This document shows positions 52,801 through 61,521 of a DNA stretch of 63,755 nucleotides, in pieces. The position numbers and the translations under genes are program-made. The notes below the pieces were generated by a model. That model was not told where the DNA came from and searched no databases. It saw only the letters and a program-made list of their open reading frames with translations. This DNA is from Crocinitomicaceae bacterium (GTDB lineage: Bacteria; Bacteroidota; Bacteroidia; Flavobacteriales_D; Crocinitomicaceae): NCBI GenBank assembly GCA_024643555.1, contig JAHEMQ010000006.1, forward strand, positions 1 through 63,755. The letters are read 5' to 3'. Positions within the stretch are counted from its first letter, which is position 1. Each line of letters starts with the position of its first letter.

Positions 52801-52832
52801 TTTGAAAAGTTTTTTTCGTTTCACTACTTTTG
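52801..52832 (+). promoter_or_regulatory. purT promoter, ends 4 nt before start codon
   Basis: TTTG at 52801-52804, a 20-bp spacer and TACTTTTG at 52825-52832 match the full Bacteroidota consensus. The purT ATG is at 52837, so the transcript should be leaderless or nearly so. Confidence 0.6.
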
Positions 52833-52836
52833 TTTC

Positions 52837-53997
52837 ATGAATAACAAAATACTTCTGTTGGGTTCGGGAGAACTCGGAAAAGAGTTTGTAATCGCATGTC
52901 AGCGATACGGACAATACGTGATTGCGGTGGATAGCTATGCTGGTGCTCCCGCAATGCAAGTTGCGGATGACTGCGAAGTCATCAATATGTTAGACGGTGC
53001 TGAACTAGATCGCATCGTTGCAAAACATCAACCGGATTTAATTGTGCCCGAAATAGAAGCCATAAGAACCGAAAGATTCTATGACTACGAAGCACAAGGA
53101 ATTCAAGTAGTTCCAAGCGCCAAAGCAGCGAATTTTACGATGAATCGCAAAGCCATTCGGGATTTAGCGGCGAAAGATCTGGGTGTTCGTACAGCAACCT
53201 ATCGCTATGCGACAAGTTATGATGAATTGATTGCAGGTGTTGAAGTATGTGGAATTCCATGTGTGGTCAAACCATTGATGTCTAGCTCCGGAAAAGGTCA
53301 ATCGGTCATCAAATCGACTGAGGACATTCAAAAAGCGTGGGATTATGCCATGGAAGGGTCTCGCGGTGATTTGAAAGAAGTCATCGTTGAAGGATTTATT
53401 GATTTCGATTATGAAATCACTTTGCTCACTGTAAGCCAAAAAAACGGGCCGACTTTGTTTTGTCCGCCAATTGGACACCGTCAAGAACGTGGTGATTACC
53501 AAGAAAGCTGGCAACCAATGCCCATGAATCCGGAACATCTTTCGGAAGCGCAAGTAATGGCGGCAAAAGTAACTGCTGCATTAGGTGGCGCTGGCATTTG
53601 GGGGGTGGAATTTTTCATAACGAAAGAAGGGGCATATTTCTCTGAATTATCTCCGCGTCCACACGACACGGGAATGGTAACCCTAGCTGGAACACAGAAC
53701 CTTTCTGAATTTGAATTACATGCTCGGGCTGTCTTAGGATTGCCAATCCCTAAAATTGAAGCAAAACAAAACGGTGCAAGTGCGGTTGTGCTAGCATCTG
53801 TAGCTTCGGATAAAACACCTGAATTCGAGGGCGTTTCAAACGCATTATTGGAAGAAAATACAGAAGTCCGAATTTTTGGTAAACCGACAACCCGTCCATA
53901 TCGACGAATGGCCGTCGCTCTTGCCTTTGGTGATGAATCCGTGCAAGAATTAGTTGAAAAAGCAAAGAAAACTGCCGCAAAAATCCATGTGAAATGA
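52837..53997 (+). CDS. purT: formate-dependent phosphoribosylglycinamide formyltransferase
   Basis: PurT makes formyl-GAR from GAR, formate and ATP in purine synthesis without folate. The 386-aa enzyme has the ATP-grasp layout: [85 protein letters not shown]. The start at MNNKILLLG is the only one consistent with the promoter and family. Its stop overlaps the M61 peptidase start by 4 bp (ATGA). No other pur gene is adjacent. Confidence 0.97.
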   Translation: MNNKILLLGSGELGKEFVIACQRYGQYVIAVDSYAGAPAMQVADDCEVINMLDGAELDRIVAKHQPDLIVPEIEAIRTERFYDYEAQGIQVVPSAKAANFTMNRKAIRDLAAKDLGVRTATYRYATSYDELIAGVEVCGIPCVVKPLMSSSGKGQSVIKSTEDIQKAWDYAMEGSRGDLKEVIVEGFIDFDYEITLLTVSQKNGPTLFCPPIGHRQERGDYQESWQPMPMNPEHLSEAQVMAAKVTAALGGAGIWGVEFFITKEGAYFSELSPRPHDTGMVTLAGTQNLSEFELHARAVLGLPIPKIEAKQNGASAVVLASVASDKTPEFEGVSNALLEENTEVRIFGKPTTRPYRRMAVALAFGDESVQELVEKAKKTAAKIHVK

Positions 53998-55757
53998 AAC
54001 ATATTCTATTCTTACTGCTTTGTCTTCCGCTCCTTTCTGTTGGAATGACTGTTTCTTATGAATTGAAAATGCCAAAACCGCAAAATCACTATTTTGAAGT
54101 TCAAATGAACATCAATGGAAATGAGGATGCACAGGTAGAGGTGAAAATGCCAGTTTGGACGCCTGGTTCTTATTTGGTGCGAGAGTTTTCAAAAAATGTC
54201 AATTTGGTGAAAGCTTATACGAAAGATGGGAAAGCCATCTCAGTAACGAAAAAATCAAAAAATGCGTGGATCATCAATGCTGGCAAAGAAAAGGATATCC
54301 AGGTGAAATATGAAGTCTATGCCTTTGAATTGTCTGTTCGAACTCCATTTTTGGATTTAACACACGGATTTGTCAGTGGTTCGGGCGTGTTCATGTACAT
54401 TGAAAAAGTTAAAAATCAGACTGGATCCGTGACCGTTTTTCCACACGATTCCTTTAAACGCATTTCCACTTCTTTACCTCTCGACAACGGATACAAAGGA
54501 CAAGGTCAGCGTTATCAATTTGAATCTTACGATCAATTAGTGGATTGTCCCATGGAAATTGGCAACCAAGAAATTTTCGAATTCACTGCGGCTGGTGTAA
54601 ATCATACGGTTTCTATGTACGGTGATGCCAATTACAATGTGGAGCAATTGAAACGTGACATGGCAAAAATTGTGGAAGCGGAAACAGCGGTGATCGGAAA
54701 AAACCCGAACAAAAATTATACGTTTATCGTGCACAATGTGGTGGATGGACAAGGTGGTCTTGAGCACATGAGTTCGTGTGTATTGAGTGTCAACCACTGG
54801 ACCTATGCTGGAAAACAATATGTTGACTTCCTGAATTTAGTCGCGCATGAATATTTCCACTTATGGAATGTCAAACGCATTCGTCCGATTGAATTAGGTC
54901 CTTTCAACTACGACGAGGAAAATTACACCAGTTTACTATGGGTGATGGAAGGATTCACATCTTACTATGATGAATTGATTCTTCGTCGTACTGGATTTTA
55001 CACGGAGGACGAGTTCCTGGCGAAATTGCAATCCTCCATTAATTATGTGGAAGGAACCCCAGGATCACGTGTTCAACCGGTTGCTCATGCGAGTTTCGAT
55101 GCTTGGGTTAAGGCGTATCGTCCAAACGAAAACAGTTCCAATACCACCATGACTTACTATTCCCGTGGTTCAGTACTCGCTTCTGTGATTGATGCGATGA
55201 TCATTGCTGAAACGGATGGTAAGAAATGTTTGGATCATTTCATGCAACAACTCTATACGACCTATTACGAAGGATTAAAACGTGGCTTTTCCGAGGCGGA
55301 GTTTAAATCTGAGTTGTCGAAATTTGTTGGTAAAAACATGGATGATTTCTTTGCGAAGTATGTCGACGGTACCGAGATTATTCCATACAAAGATTTTTAT
55401 GGACCTGTGGGATTAAACGTTCAAGACATCACCACGAATAATCCATCCTTTGGTGCCAGTGTGCGAGAAGAGGGTGGAAAGGTCATGGTAAAATCTGTTC
55501 GTTTTGGTTCTAGTGCAGAGGAGGCTGGAATTAGTGTCGGCGACGAAATTATCGGGTGCAATGGTTATCGGGTGGATCAGTCCATGTTTGAAGGCATGAT
55601 GAGTGGCATGAGTAATTTTGAATCGTGTGAAATTCTGGTAGCACGCGAGGAACAATTATTTTCGGTGAAAGCCACCATCAAACCCTATAAGAAACCACAA
55701 TTTTTATTGACTAAATCTTCTGCGAATGAAAAACGCTTGCACTATTGGCTTCGTTAA
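53994..55757 (+). CDS. M61-family metallopeptidase with PDZ domain
   Basis: This exported protein (587 aa) has a signal peptide ([14 protein letters not shown]), an N-terminal beta-sandwich domain, the catalytic zinc site [12 protein letters not shown] (His-Glu-x-x-His, with the third ligand in [10 protein letters not shown]), and a C-terminal PDZ domain (about 480-560; [18 protein letters not shown]). It resembles glycyl aminopeptidases of family M61. It should act in the periplasm. It overlaps purT by 4 bp and the BNR protein gene by 32 bp. Confidence 0.92.
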   Translation: MKHILFLLLCLPLLSVGMTVSYELKMPKPQNHYFEVQMNINGNEDAQVEVKMPVWTPGSYLVREFSKNVNLVKAYTKDGKAISVTKKSKNAWIINAGKEKDIQVKYEVYAFELSVRTPFLDLTHGFVSGSGVFMYIEKVKNQTGSVTVFPHDSFKRISTSLPLDNGYKGQGQRYQFESYDQLVDCPMEIGNQEIFEFTAAGVNHTVSMYGDANYNVEQLKRDMAKIVEAETAVIGKNPNKNYTFIVHNVVDGQGGLEHMSSCVLSVNHWTYAGKQYVDFLNLVAHEYFHLWNVKRIRPIELGPFNYDEENYTSLLWVMEGFTSYYDELILRRTGFYTEDEFLAKLQSSINYVEGTPGSRVQPVAHASFDAWVKAYRPNENSSNTTMTYYSRGSVLASVIDAMIIAETDGKKCLDHFMQQLYTTYYEGLKRGFSEAEFKSELSKFVGKNMDDFFAKYVDGTEIIPYKDFYGPVGLNVQDITTNNPSFGASVREEGGKVMVKSVRFGSSAEEAGISVGDEIIGCNGYRVDQSMFEGMMSGMSNFESCEILVAREEQLFSVKATIKPYKKPQFLLTKSSANEKRLHYWLR

Positions 55758-57018
55758 ACTGTTGCTTTGTTTTTCGGCTTTCGCTTATGGTCAAGTGACC
55801 TATAAGAATGTTCAGATTCCACCTGTAAGTGCCGCTTATCCATATAATGAATGTGAACCGTCAATTGCAATTAATCCGAAAAATACCAAGCAAATTGCGG
55901 CGGGTTCTGTTTTGAAAGGATACCATTATTCGTTGGATGGTGGACTGACATGGAAAAGTAAAAAGATGGAGAGTCCTTATGGTGTTTACGGTGATCCTGT
56001 GTTGTTATTTGATCGATTGGGACGCTTGTATTATTTTCATTTAACGGACTACAAAAAAGGGACACACTTGGACCGCATTTTGTGTCAAACTTCCGAAACC
56101 ATTTTGGGGAAATTTACATCCGGAACATTTCCCGCACCGAATGGAACGAAAGTTCAAGACAAACATTGGGTGGTCATTGATCCAAAAACGAACGTTCTTT
56201 ACATGACTTGGACGCAATTTGATGCTTACGATTCTGCGAATCCAAAGGATTCGTCCATTATCGTGTTCTCCAAATCCCTCGATCGCGGAAAATCATGGAC
56301 CACTCCGAAGCGCATTTCGAAATTCGGTGGAGATTGCTTAGATGGGGACAATACCGTTGAAGGTGCAGTGCCTGCTTTGGGATTAAATGGCGAAATTTAC
56401 GTTACTTGGACAGGTCCCAAAGGATTGATGTTCCAGAAATCCATCGATGGTGGGGTGACCTGGTTCGCTGAGGAGAAACACTTATCAAAACAAATGGGTG
56501 GTTGGGACCTTGATATTCCAGGATTTTACCGTGCAAACGGTTTGCCATTTTTAATGTCTGATATGAGCGATGGTCCACACAAAGGAACCTTGTATTTGAA
56601 CTGGTGCGATCAACGTAATGGTGCGGAAAATACTGACGTGTGGTTGCTGAAATCCACCGATGGTGGAGAATCCTGGTCTGAACCGATTAAAGTCAACCAA
56701 GATCAAACCAAATCCCATCAGTTTCTTACAACGATGTGCATTGATCAAACGAATGGAAATTTGCATTTCGTCTATTACGACCGACGAAAATACATTGGAA
56801 ACGCAACAGATGTTGTTTGGACAACGAGTTCGGATGGAGGAACGACATTCAAAGAACAAACCATATCAGAACAACCATTTACGCCGAACAAACGAATCTT
56901 CTTTGGTGACTATTTAGGGATTTCTGCCGTGGATGGACATGTTCGTCCGATTTGGCCACGAATGGATGAAGGGAAAATCACCCTCTGGACGGCGTTAATT
57001 GATCCAATCGAACCTTGA
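55726..57018 (+). CDS. BNR/Asp-box repeat (sialidase-fold) exported protein
   Basis: This 430-aa protein with a signal peptide (CFSAFAYGQ) contains five Asp-box motifs: SLDGGLTWKS, SLDRGKSWTT, SIDGGVTWFA, STDGGESWSE and SSDGGTTFKE. They mark a six-bladed propeller. The sialidase FRIP motif is not recognisable, so hydrolase activity is uncertain. The N-terminus overlaps the M61 gene's last 32 bp in another frame, implying coupled translation. No T9SS CTD is present. A carbohydrate-binding or scaffold role is as plausible as catalysis. Confidence 0.82.
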   Translation: MKNACTIGFVKLLLCFSAFAYGQVTYKNVQIPPVSAAYPYNECEPSIAINPKNTKQIAAGSVLKGYHYSLDGGLTWKSKKMESPYGVYGDPVLLFDRLGRLYYFHLTDYKKGTHLDRILCQTSETILGKFTSGTFPAPNGTKVQDKHWVVIDPKTNVLYMTWTQFDAYDSANPKDSSIIVFSKSLDRGKSWTTPKRISKFGGDCLDGDNTVEGAVPALGLNGEIYVTWTGPKGLMFQKSIDGGVTWFAEEKHLSKQMGGWDLDIPGFYRANGLPFLMSDMSDGPHKGTLYLNWCDQRNGAENTDVWLLKSTDGGESWSEPIKVNQDQTKSHQFLTTMCIDQTNGNLHFVYYDRRKYIGNATDVVWTTSSDGGTTFKEQTISEQPFTPNKRIFFGDYLGISAVDGHVRPIWPRMDEGKITLWTALIDPIEP

Positions 57019-57026
57019 CAACGGAG

Positions 57027-57698
57027 ATGAGTATTGCTTTGCACGAGTCATGGAAAAAAGTCCTAGAAAAGGAATTTCAACAAAGCTATTTTGCGGAATT
57101 GACGGAACGAGTGCGTCAGGCATACATGGAAAAAAAAGGACACGTTTTTCCCAAAGGATCACAGATATTTAGAGCCTTTGATTTGTGCCCATTTGACGAA
57201 CTCAAAGTTGTGATTCTTGGTCAAGACCCATATCCAACTAAAGGACATGCACATGGTTTATGTTTTTCAGTTGAACCCGATGTGCGGCCATTCCCCAAGA
57301 GCTTACTAAATATTTTTAAAGAAATCGAGGCCGATTTAGGCGTTCCAATGCCAGCGAATGGGAATTTAGCGCGTTGGGCCGAACAAGGAATACTTTTGAT
57401 GAATTCATCCCTCACGGTTGAAGAAGGAAAACCGGATTCACACAAAGGATTTGGATGGGAAAAATTTACGGATGCCGTTATTCAAACCATCAATGCGGAG
57501 AAAACGGGTGTCGTTTTCATCTTGTGGGGAGCCAAAGCCATTTCTAAGGAGGGATTCATTGATCATTCTAAGCATTTGATATTGAAGTCCGTACATCCTT
57601 CTCCGCTTTCTGCTCATCGTGGATTTTTCGGATGCAGGCATTTTAGTAAAACGAATGAATTCTTGCGCATGATGGAACAAACCGAAATTCAATGGTAA
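57027..57698 (+). CDS. ung: uracil-DNA glycosylase
   Basis: UNG removes uracil from DNA as the first base-excision step. The product (223 aa) has ILGQDPYP (catalytic Asp), GLCFSVEP, LLMNSSLTVEEGKPDSHKG, and the C-terminal HPSPLSAHRGFFGCRHF (catalytic His and intercalating loop). The start is placed at the ATG behind a clear GGAG ribosome-binding site; a TTG four codons upstream is not needed. It follows the BNR gene by 8 bp. Confidence 0.96.
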   Translation: MSIALHESWKKVLEKEFQQSYFAELTERVRQAYMEKKGHVFPKGSQIFRAFDLCPFDELKVVILGQDPYPTKGHAHGLCFSVEPDVRPFPKSLLNIFKEIEADLGVPMPANGNLARWAEQGILLMNSSLTVEEGKPDSHKGFGWEKFTDAVIQTINAEKTGVVFILWGAKAISKEGFIDHSKHLILKSVHPSPLSAHRGFFGCRHFSKTNEFLRMMEQTEIQW

Positions 57699-57703
57699 AT
57701 TCC

Positions 57704-57711
57704 TAACTTTG
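57704..57711 (+). promoter_or_regulatory. TAACTTTG -7 box before hemE
   Basis: An exact TAnnTTTG match in the 19-bp gap between ung and hemE, 6 nt before the ATG. It would give a hemE transcript with almost no leader. No -33 element is clear, and hemE may also be read from upstream. Confidence 0.35.
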
Positions 57712-57717
57712 TAGGCA

Positions 57718-58749
57718 ATGAAATTACAAAACGATTTATTTTTAAGGGCAGCGCGAGGCGAAGAGATCGAGCGTTATCCTGTTTGGTTGATGCGTCAAGC
57801 TGGAAGAATATTGCCAGAGTATCGAGCGGTGAGGGCAAAACTTTCCGGATTCAAGGAGTTGGTTGAAACACCTGAATTTGCTTCAGAGGTGACTATACAA
57901 CCGGTGGATTTATTGGGGGTTGATGCAGCGATTATTTTCTCTGATATTCTTGTGGTTCCGGAGGCGATGGGACTTACCTATGAGATGATTGAACAGAAAG
58001 GACCTTGGTTCGAAAAAACTATTCGTTCGCGTGAACAACTTTCGTTCATTGATCGAAACATCGATGTAAACGACCGTTTGTCTTATGTGATGGAGGCCAT
58101 TCGAATAACGAAAAGGGATTTGGCAGGACGCGTTCCATTGATTGGTTTTGCTGGTGCGCCTTGGACCATTTTATGTTATATGGTGGAAGGAAAAGGATCC
58201 AAAACCTTTTCTGAATCGCGTAAACTGCTATATACTCAACCGGATTTAGCAAATGAGTTATTGCAAGAAATAACGAATGTTACCATTGCGTATTTAAAGG
58301 CACAAATCGAAGCCGGTGCAGATGCTTTGCAGTTATTTGATTCGTGGGCAGGAATTTTAGGTGATGCGCAGTATGATGCATTTGGAATAAAATACATTCG
58401 CCAAATTACCGATGCCATTCCAGGAATTCCATTCACGGTGTTTTCCAAGGGTGCCATTGGTTCCTTGCCGAATTTAGCAGGGTTGTCTTGCACCACTTTA
58501 GGACTGGATTGGAATATGTCTATGGACGTGGCACGAAGTTTGGTTCAGGAAAACAAGACACTACAAGGGAATTTAGATCCTTGTGTGTTATATGGCACAA
58601 ACGAATTAATTGAGCAAGAAACAAGAAAATTGCTAAAATCGTTTAAAAGTCAAAGACATATTGTAAATTTGGGTCACGGGGTATATCCCGATATTGACCC
58701 AGAAAAAGTAAAAGTTTTTATCAATACAGTAAAAAGTTATGAAATTTAA
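57718..58749 (+). CDS. hemE: uroporphyrinogen decarboxylase
   Basis: HemE converts uroporphyrinogen III to coproporphyrinogen III in haem synthesis. The 343-aa enzyme has the N-terminal RYPVWLMRQAGRILPEYRAVR signature, the catalytic Asp in IIFSDILVVPEAMG, and GFAGAPWTILCYMVEGKGSK. It ends NLGHGVYPDIDPEKVKVFI. It overlaps the OmpA-family gene by 11 bp. Other hem genes are absent here. Confidence 0.97.
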   Translation: MKLQNDLFLRAARGEEIERYPVWLMRQAGRILPEYRAVRAKLSGFKELVETPEFASEVTIQPVDLLGVDAAIIFSDILVVPEAMGLTYEMIEQKGPWFEKTIRSREQLSFIDRNIDVNDRLSYVMEAIRITKRDLAGRVPLIGFAGAPWTILCYMVEGKGSKTFSESRKLLYTQPDLANELLQEITNVTIAYLKAQIEAGADALQLFDSWAGILGDAQYDAFGIKYIRQITDAIPGIPFTVFSKGAIGSLPNLAGLSCTTLGLDWNMSMDVARSLVQENKTLQGNLDPCVLYGTNELIEQETRKLLKSFKSQRHIVNLGHGVYPDIDPEKVKVFINTVKSYEI

Positions 58750-59983
58750 AGGAAGAACTTTCAGTTACGTTGCATTGTCGTTTGCAGCGATGATGTCGGC
58801 TACTAGTTTTGCTCAAAAGAGTAAAAAGACGAATGAAAAAGAAATCATTAATGTCACATTTGAGCATGTAAAGGCAGAAGATGTAACAGAATTAAACAAC
58901 ATTGATATTGTTGGTAAAGGAATTTCTTCTCCAACGGAATTAAAAGCGGATGTTTTCCACAAGGAGGCAACCGGAGACATGGGCATTCCGACGAATGTTT
59001 ATGGAAAAGAAGATCCAACAACAGAAAACGGTGGTGAAGTGTATGCAGGAATTGTGGCGTATAAACCAGGGAAAACTGCAGGTGAGCGTTCTTACATTAC
59101 GATTCAATTGATGAAAAATGATTCGCCAGTGACCTTGAAGAAAGGATTGACTTACTGCGTGGAGTATTCGTTGTCTTTGAGTGAATCGTCAAAATTCGCT
59201 TGTAACAACCTCGCGGCCTATTTCTCAAAAGAGAATCCCGGGACAGGAGAGCCAGGTGCGATTTACGTTGGAACGGACCACGTATTGAAAGGACAAATGA
59301 ATAAAGTACACAACGGATTCTTTGGTTGGGAGAAAGTGTGTAATACATATACCGCAAAAGGTGATGAGAAGTTCATTACGATTGGTAACTTCGACCGAAA
59401 TGAAACGACCAAATTCGAAGCAGTGAAAAAACCAAAAGAGAGCGAAGCTGATCCAATTGCTCATGCATATTACTACATCGATAATGTGGTGATTCGTTTG
59501 GTGGACAATGCATCTGAATGTGCTTGTTTCAATGCGCGTCCTCCGAAAATCGAAGATAGTTTCTCTACCTTGATTTACGATAAAGCTCCTGAGGTAACGG
59601 ATAAAATGACCGTGGACAAGAAAATCGAAGCTCATTCTATTTACTTCCGACAAGGGAAAGCTTCCTTAACGGAAAACGCAAAAGAGAACATGAACTTCGT
59701 AATTGAGCAAATGAATGCGAATCCGGCAATGAAAATTGAAATTTCAGGAAACAATGATGAGTTGGAAGTCAAAGCAAGTAAGGAAAACGAAGATTACCTT
59801 GATTTGGATAGAAAACGTGTGGCAGTAGCAGTGAAGTATTTCGTGGCACAAGGAATTGCAGAAGAGAGAATCATTAAAACGTACAAAGGTACATCCAATC
59901 CAAGTACAGAAATTGTAGAAGATGATGAGCAGGATGTGAAAGATGCGAAATGTCGTCGCGTTGAATTCCGCGTAAAAATGTAA
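58739..59983 (+). CDS. OmpA-family outer-membrane protein
   Basis: This exported protein (414 aa) has a signal peptide (MKFKGRTFSYVALSFAAMMSATSFAQ), an N-terminal strand-rich domain with Cys-containing segments (residues about 35-260), and a C-terminal OmpA-like domain (SIYFRQGKASLTENAKENMNF ... MKIEISGNNDELEVKASK ... DLDRKRVAVAVKYFVAQGI). The usual HTD of the peptidoglycan-binding loop is NND here, so binding may be weak or altered. Location is probably the periplasmic face of the outer membrane. It follows hemE without a promoter, and a terminator follows. Confidence 0.82.
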   Translation: MKFKGRTFSYVALSFAAMMSATSFAQKSKKTNEKEIINVTFEHVKAEDVTELNNIDIVGKGISSPTELKADVFHKEATGDMGIPTNVYGKEDPTTENGGEVYAGIVAYKPGKTAGERSYITIQLMKNDSPVTLKKGLTYCVEYSLSLSESSKFACNNLAAYFSKENPGTGEPGAIYVGTDHVLKGQMNKVHNGFFGWEKVCNTYTAKGDEKFITIGNFDRNETTKFEAVKKPKESEADPIAHAYYYIDNVVIRLVDNASECACFNARPPKIEDSFSTLIYDKAPEVTDKMTVDKKIEAHSIYFRQGKASLTENAKENMNFVIEQMNANPAMKIEISGNNDELEVKASKENEDYLDLDRKRVAVAVKYFVAQGIAEERIIKTYKGTSNPSTEIVEDDEQDVKDAKCRRVEFRVKM

Positions 59984-60006
59984 GCAATCGCTTAAAAGAT
60001 AATTGG

Positions 60007-60033
60007 AAAAGCCATCGAAAGATGGCTTTTTTT
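60007..60033. terminator. terminator after the OmpA-family gene (bidirectional)
   Basis: The stem AAAAGCCATC/GATGGCTTTT with a GAAA loop is followed by further T residues. On the opposite strand it is also T-tailed, so it can end the maf transcript. Confidence 0.85.
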
Positions 60034-60595
60034 ATGACTCAATTGCTCGAAGCGCAGTAAATAATTCATGTGTAGGAAGGCCCATGACATTGGTGTAGGA
60101 TCCCTCGATTTTTTCGACACCAATCAATCCAATCCAATCTTGAATGCCATACGAACCTGCTTTGTCTAAAGGATGAAAATGGGCGACGTAATGTGCTATT
60201 TCTTCTGGAAGTAAGGTTCGGAAATACACTGAAGTTTTTACAGTGAAACGGCGATGAGACTCTTTTGATTGAAGAATGACACCGGTATAAACATCGTGCA
60301 TATTTCCCGAAAGTTTATGGAGTAACAGAATCGCATCTGCAGCATCACTTGGTTTTCCGATGACTTCCCCTTTTAAATAAACAATCGTATCCGCACAAAT
60401 AAGTACTTCATCTGAGGATAATTCTGGAATCAATGCATCCGCTTTTTGTTGAGCGATTTGAATGACAATGTTTTCTGGGGTTTCTGTTGGATCAAAGTCT
60501 TCGGAGCAATCGGCTTTCAAAATGCGAAAATCGAATCCCAGTTGACGCAATAAGTCACTTCGTCGAGGTGAAGCAGAACCTAAAACAATGTTCAT
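60032..60595 (-). CDS. maf: Maf-family nucleotide pyrophosphatase
   Basis: Maf hydrolyses non-canonical nucleoside triphosphates such as m5UTP or dTTP. The 187-aa protein starts MNIVLGSASPRRSDLLRQLG and contains the ADTIVYLKGEVIGKP and HDVYTGVILQ motifs plus GSYGIQDWIG near the end. The upstream in-frame ATG codons are not used: MNIVLGSASPRR is the family start. It overlaps the UbiA gene by 4 bp. Confidence 0.95.
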   Translation of the reverse strand: MNIVLGSASPRRSDLLRQLGFDFRILKADCSEDFDPTETPENIVIQIAQQKADALIPELSSDEVLICADTIVYLKGEVIGKPSDAADAILLLHKLSGNMHDVYTGVILQSKESHRRFTVKTSVYFRTLLPEEIAHYVAHFHPLDKAGSYGIQDWIGLIGVEKIEGSYTNVMGLPTHELFTALRAIES

Positions 60596-61521
60596 AGCGA
60601 ATTTGAAAAAAGACAGATTAATCCGAAAAACATAGACCATTTCATTAAATGGTTGATCCAACTAAGTGTGGATTCTTTTTTCACCAGGTACAAGACCGCA
60701 CTGGTAAAATTCACTGCACCAGAAAGCAATAATAGCAGCAAGGTGATTTTATTCAATTCGATCCAGTCAAAGACGTAATAACTGAAAATGAAAATGAGCA
60801 AGGGTAATTGAAGTAAGATCAGTGTGAAATAGGCAGCTTTCACTTTTCCAATCGCAATTGGCAAGGATTTCACATGGGCCAACAAATCGCCTTCCACATC
60901 GTGAATGTCCTTGTTAATTTCTCGAGCAAAGTTTTGAACAAACGCACAAATCGCTAAAAAATACACAAAGGAGTAATCCAGATATGTGGACCAGCTTGCC
61001 TCGACATAAGGGGAATAGGGCATTCCACTTTCGTTTAATACCTTGAAGAACCACACAGAAAGCAGAGGAACCAATGCCGTTAAAAACGCAATGATGAGGT
61101 TGCTGATGATGAATTTTCGTTTTAATTGAACACTGTAAAACCAAAGTAAGTTAATGGAAAGCAAATGAACGAAGACAAATAAAAGCGTGGAATATTTTAC
61201 GGATAAATAGATCGAAATGAAAAAAGCGATTGCGTTTAACATCCAATGTAAAAGAATAGCCCATCTCGGTTTCATGTGCTTACTAAGAATGACCTTTTCA
61301 GGTTTATTGACCAAGTCTGATTTCATATCAAAGTAATCGTTTATCACATTACCTGCAGCGGCAATGATCATGGTAGAAAACATCAATAAACTATAATCGA
61401 ACCAGTTGAAATCCACTTTTTGAAAAGTGTTGCTTTGAAGTAAGTACCAAGCAACACCGAGCATCGTCAGTAAGATGATCAGTAGGTTTTTCGTGCGAAT
61501 TAATTTTAAAAAGTACTTCAT
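60592..61521 (-). CDS. UbiA-family prenyltransferase
   Basis: This 309-aa polytopic membrane enzyme has the two Asp-rich motifs of the UbiA superfamily: NDYFDMKSD (residues about 61-69) and DIHDVEGD (about 211-218). In Bacteroidota such proteins are often annotated as geranylgeranylglycerol-phosphate geranylgeranyltransferase-like; the acceptor cannot be read here. About nine hydrophobic helices are visible. It overlaps the PorE-like gene by 4 bp and maf by 4 bp. Confidence 0.9.
   Translation of the reverse strand: MKYFLKLIRTKNLLIILLTMLGVAWYLLQSNTFQKVDFNWFDYSLLMFSTMIIAAAGNVINDYFDMKSDLVNKPEKVILSKHMKPRWAILLHWMLNAIAFFISIYLSVKYSTLLFVFVHLLSINLLWFYSVQLKRKFIISNLIIAFLTALVPLLSVWFFKVLNESGMPYSPYVEASWSTYLDYSFVYFLAICAFVQNFAREINKDIHDVEGDLLAHVKSLPIAIGKVKAAYFTLILLQLPLLIFIFSYYVFDWIELNKITLLLLLLSGAVNFTSAVLYLVKKESTLSWINHLMKWSMFFGLICLFSNSL

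Noticed and set aside
55726-57018. Calling the BNR protein a sialidase
   Set aside because: Asp boxes alone define the fold; the FRIP Arg motif and catalytic Tyr/Glu are not recognisable.
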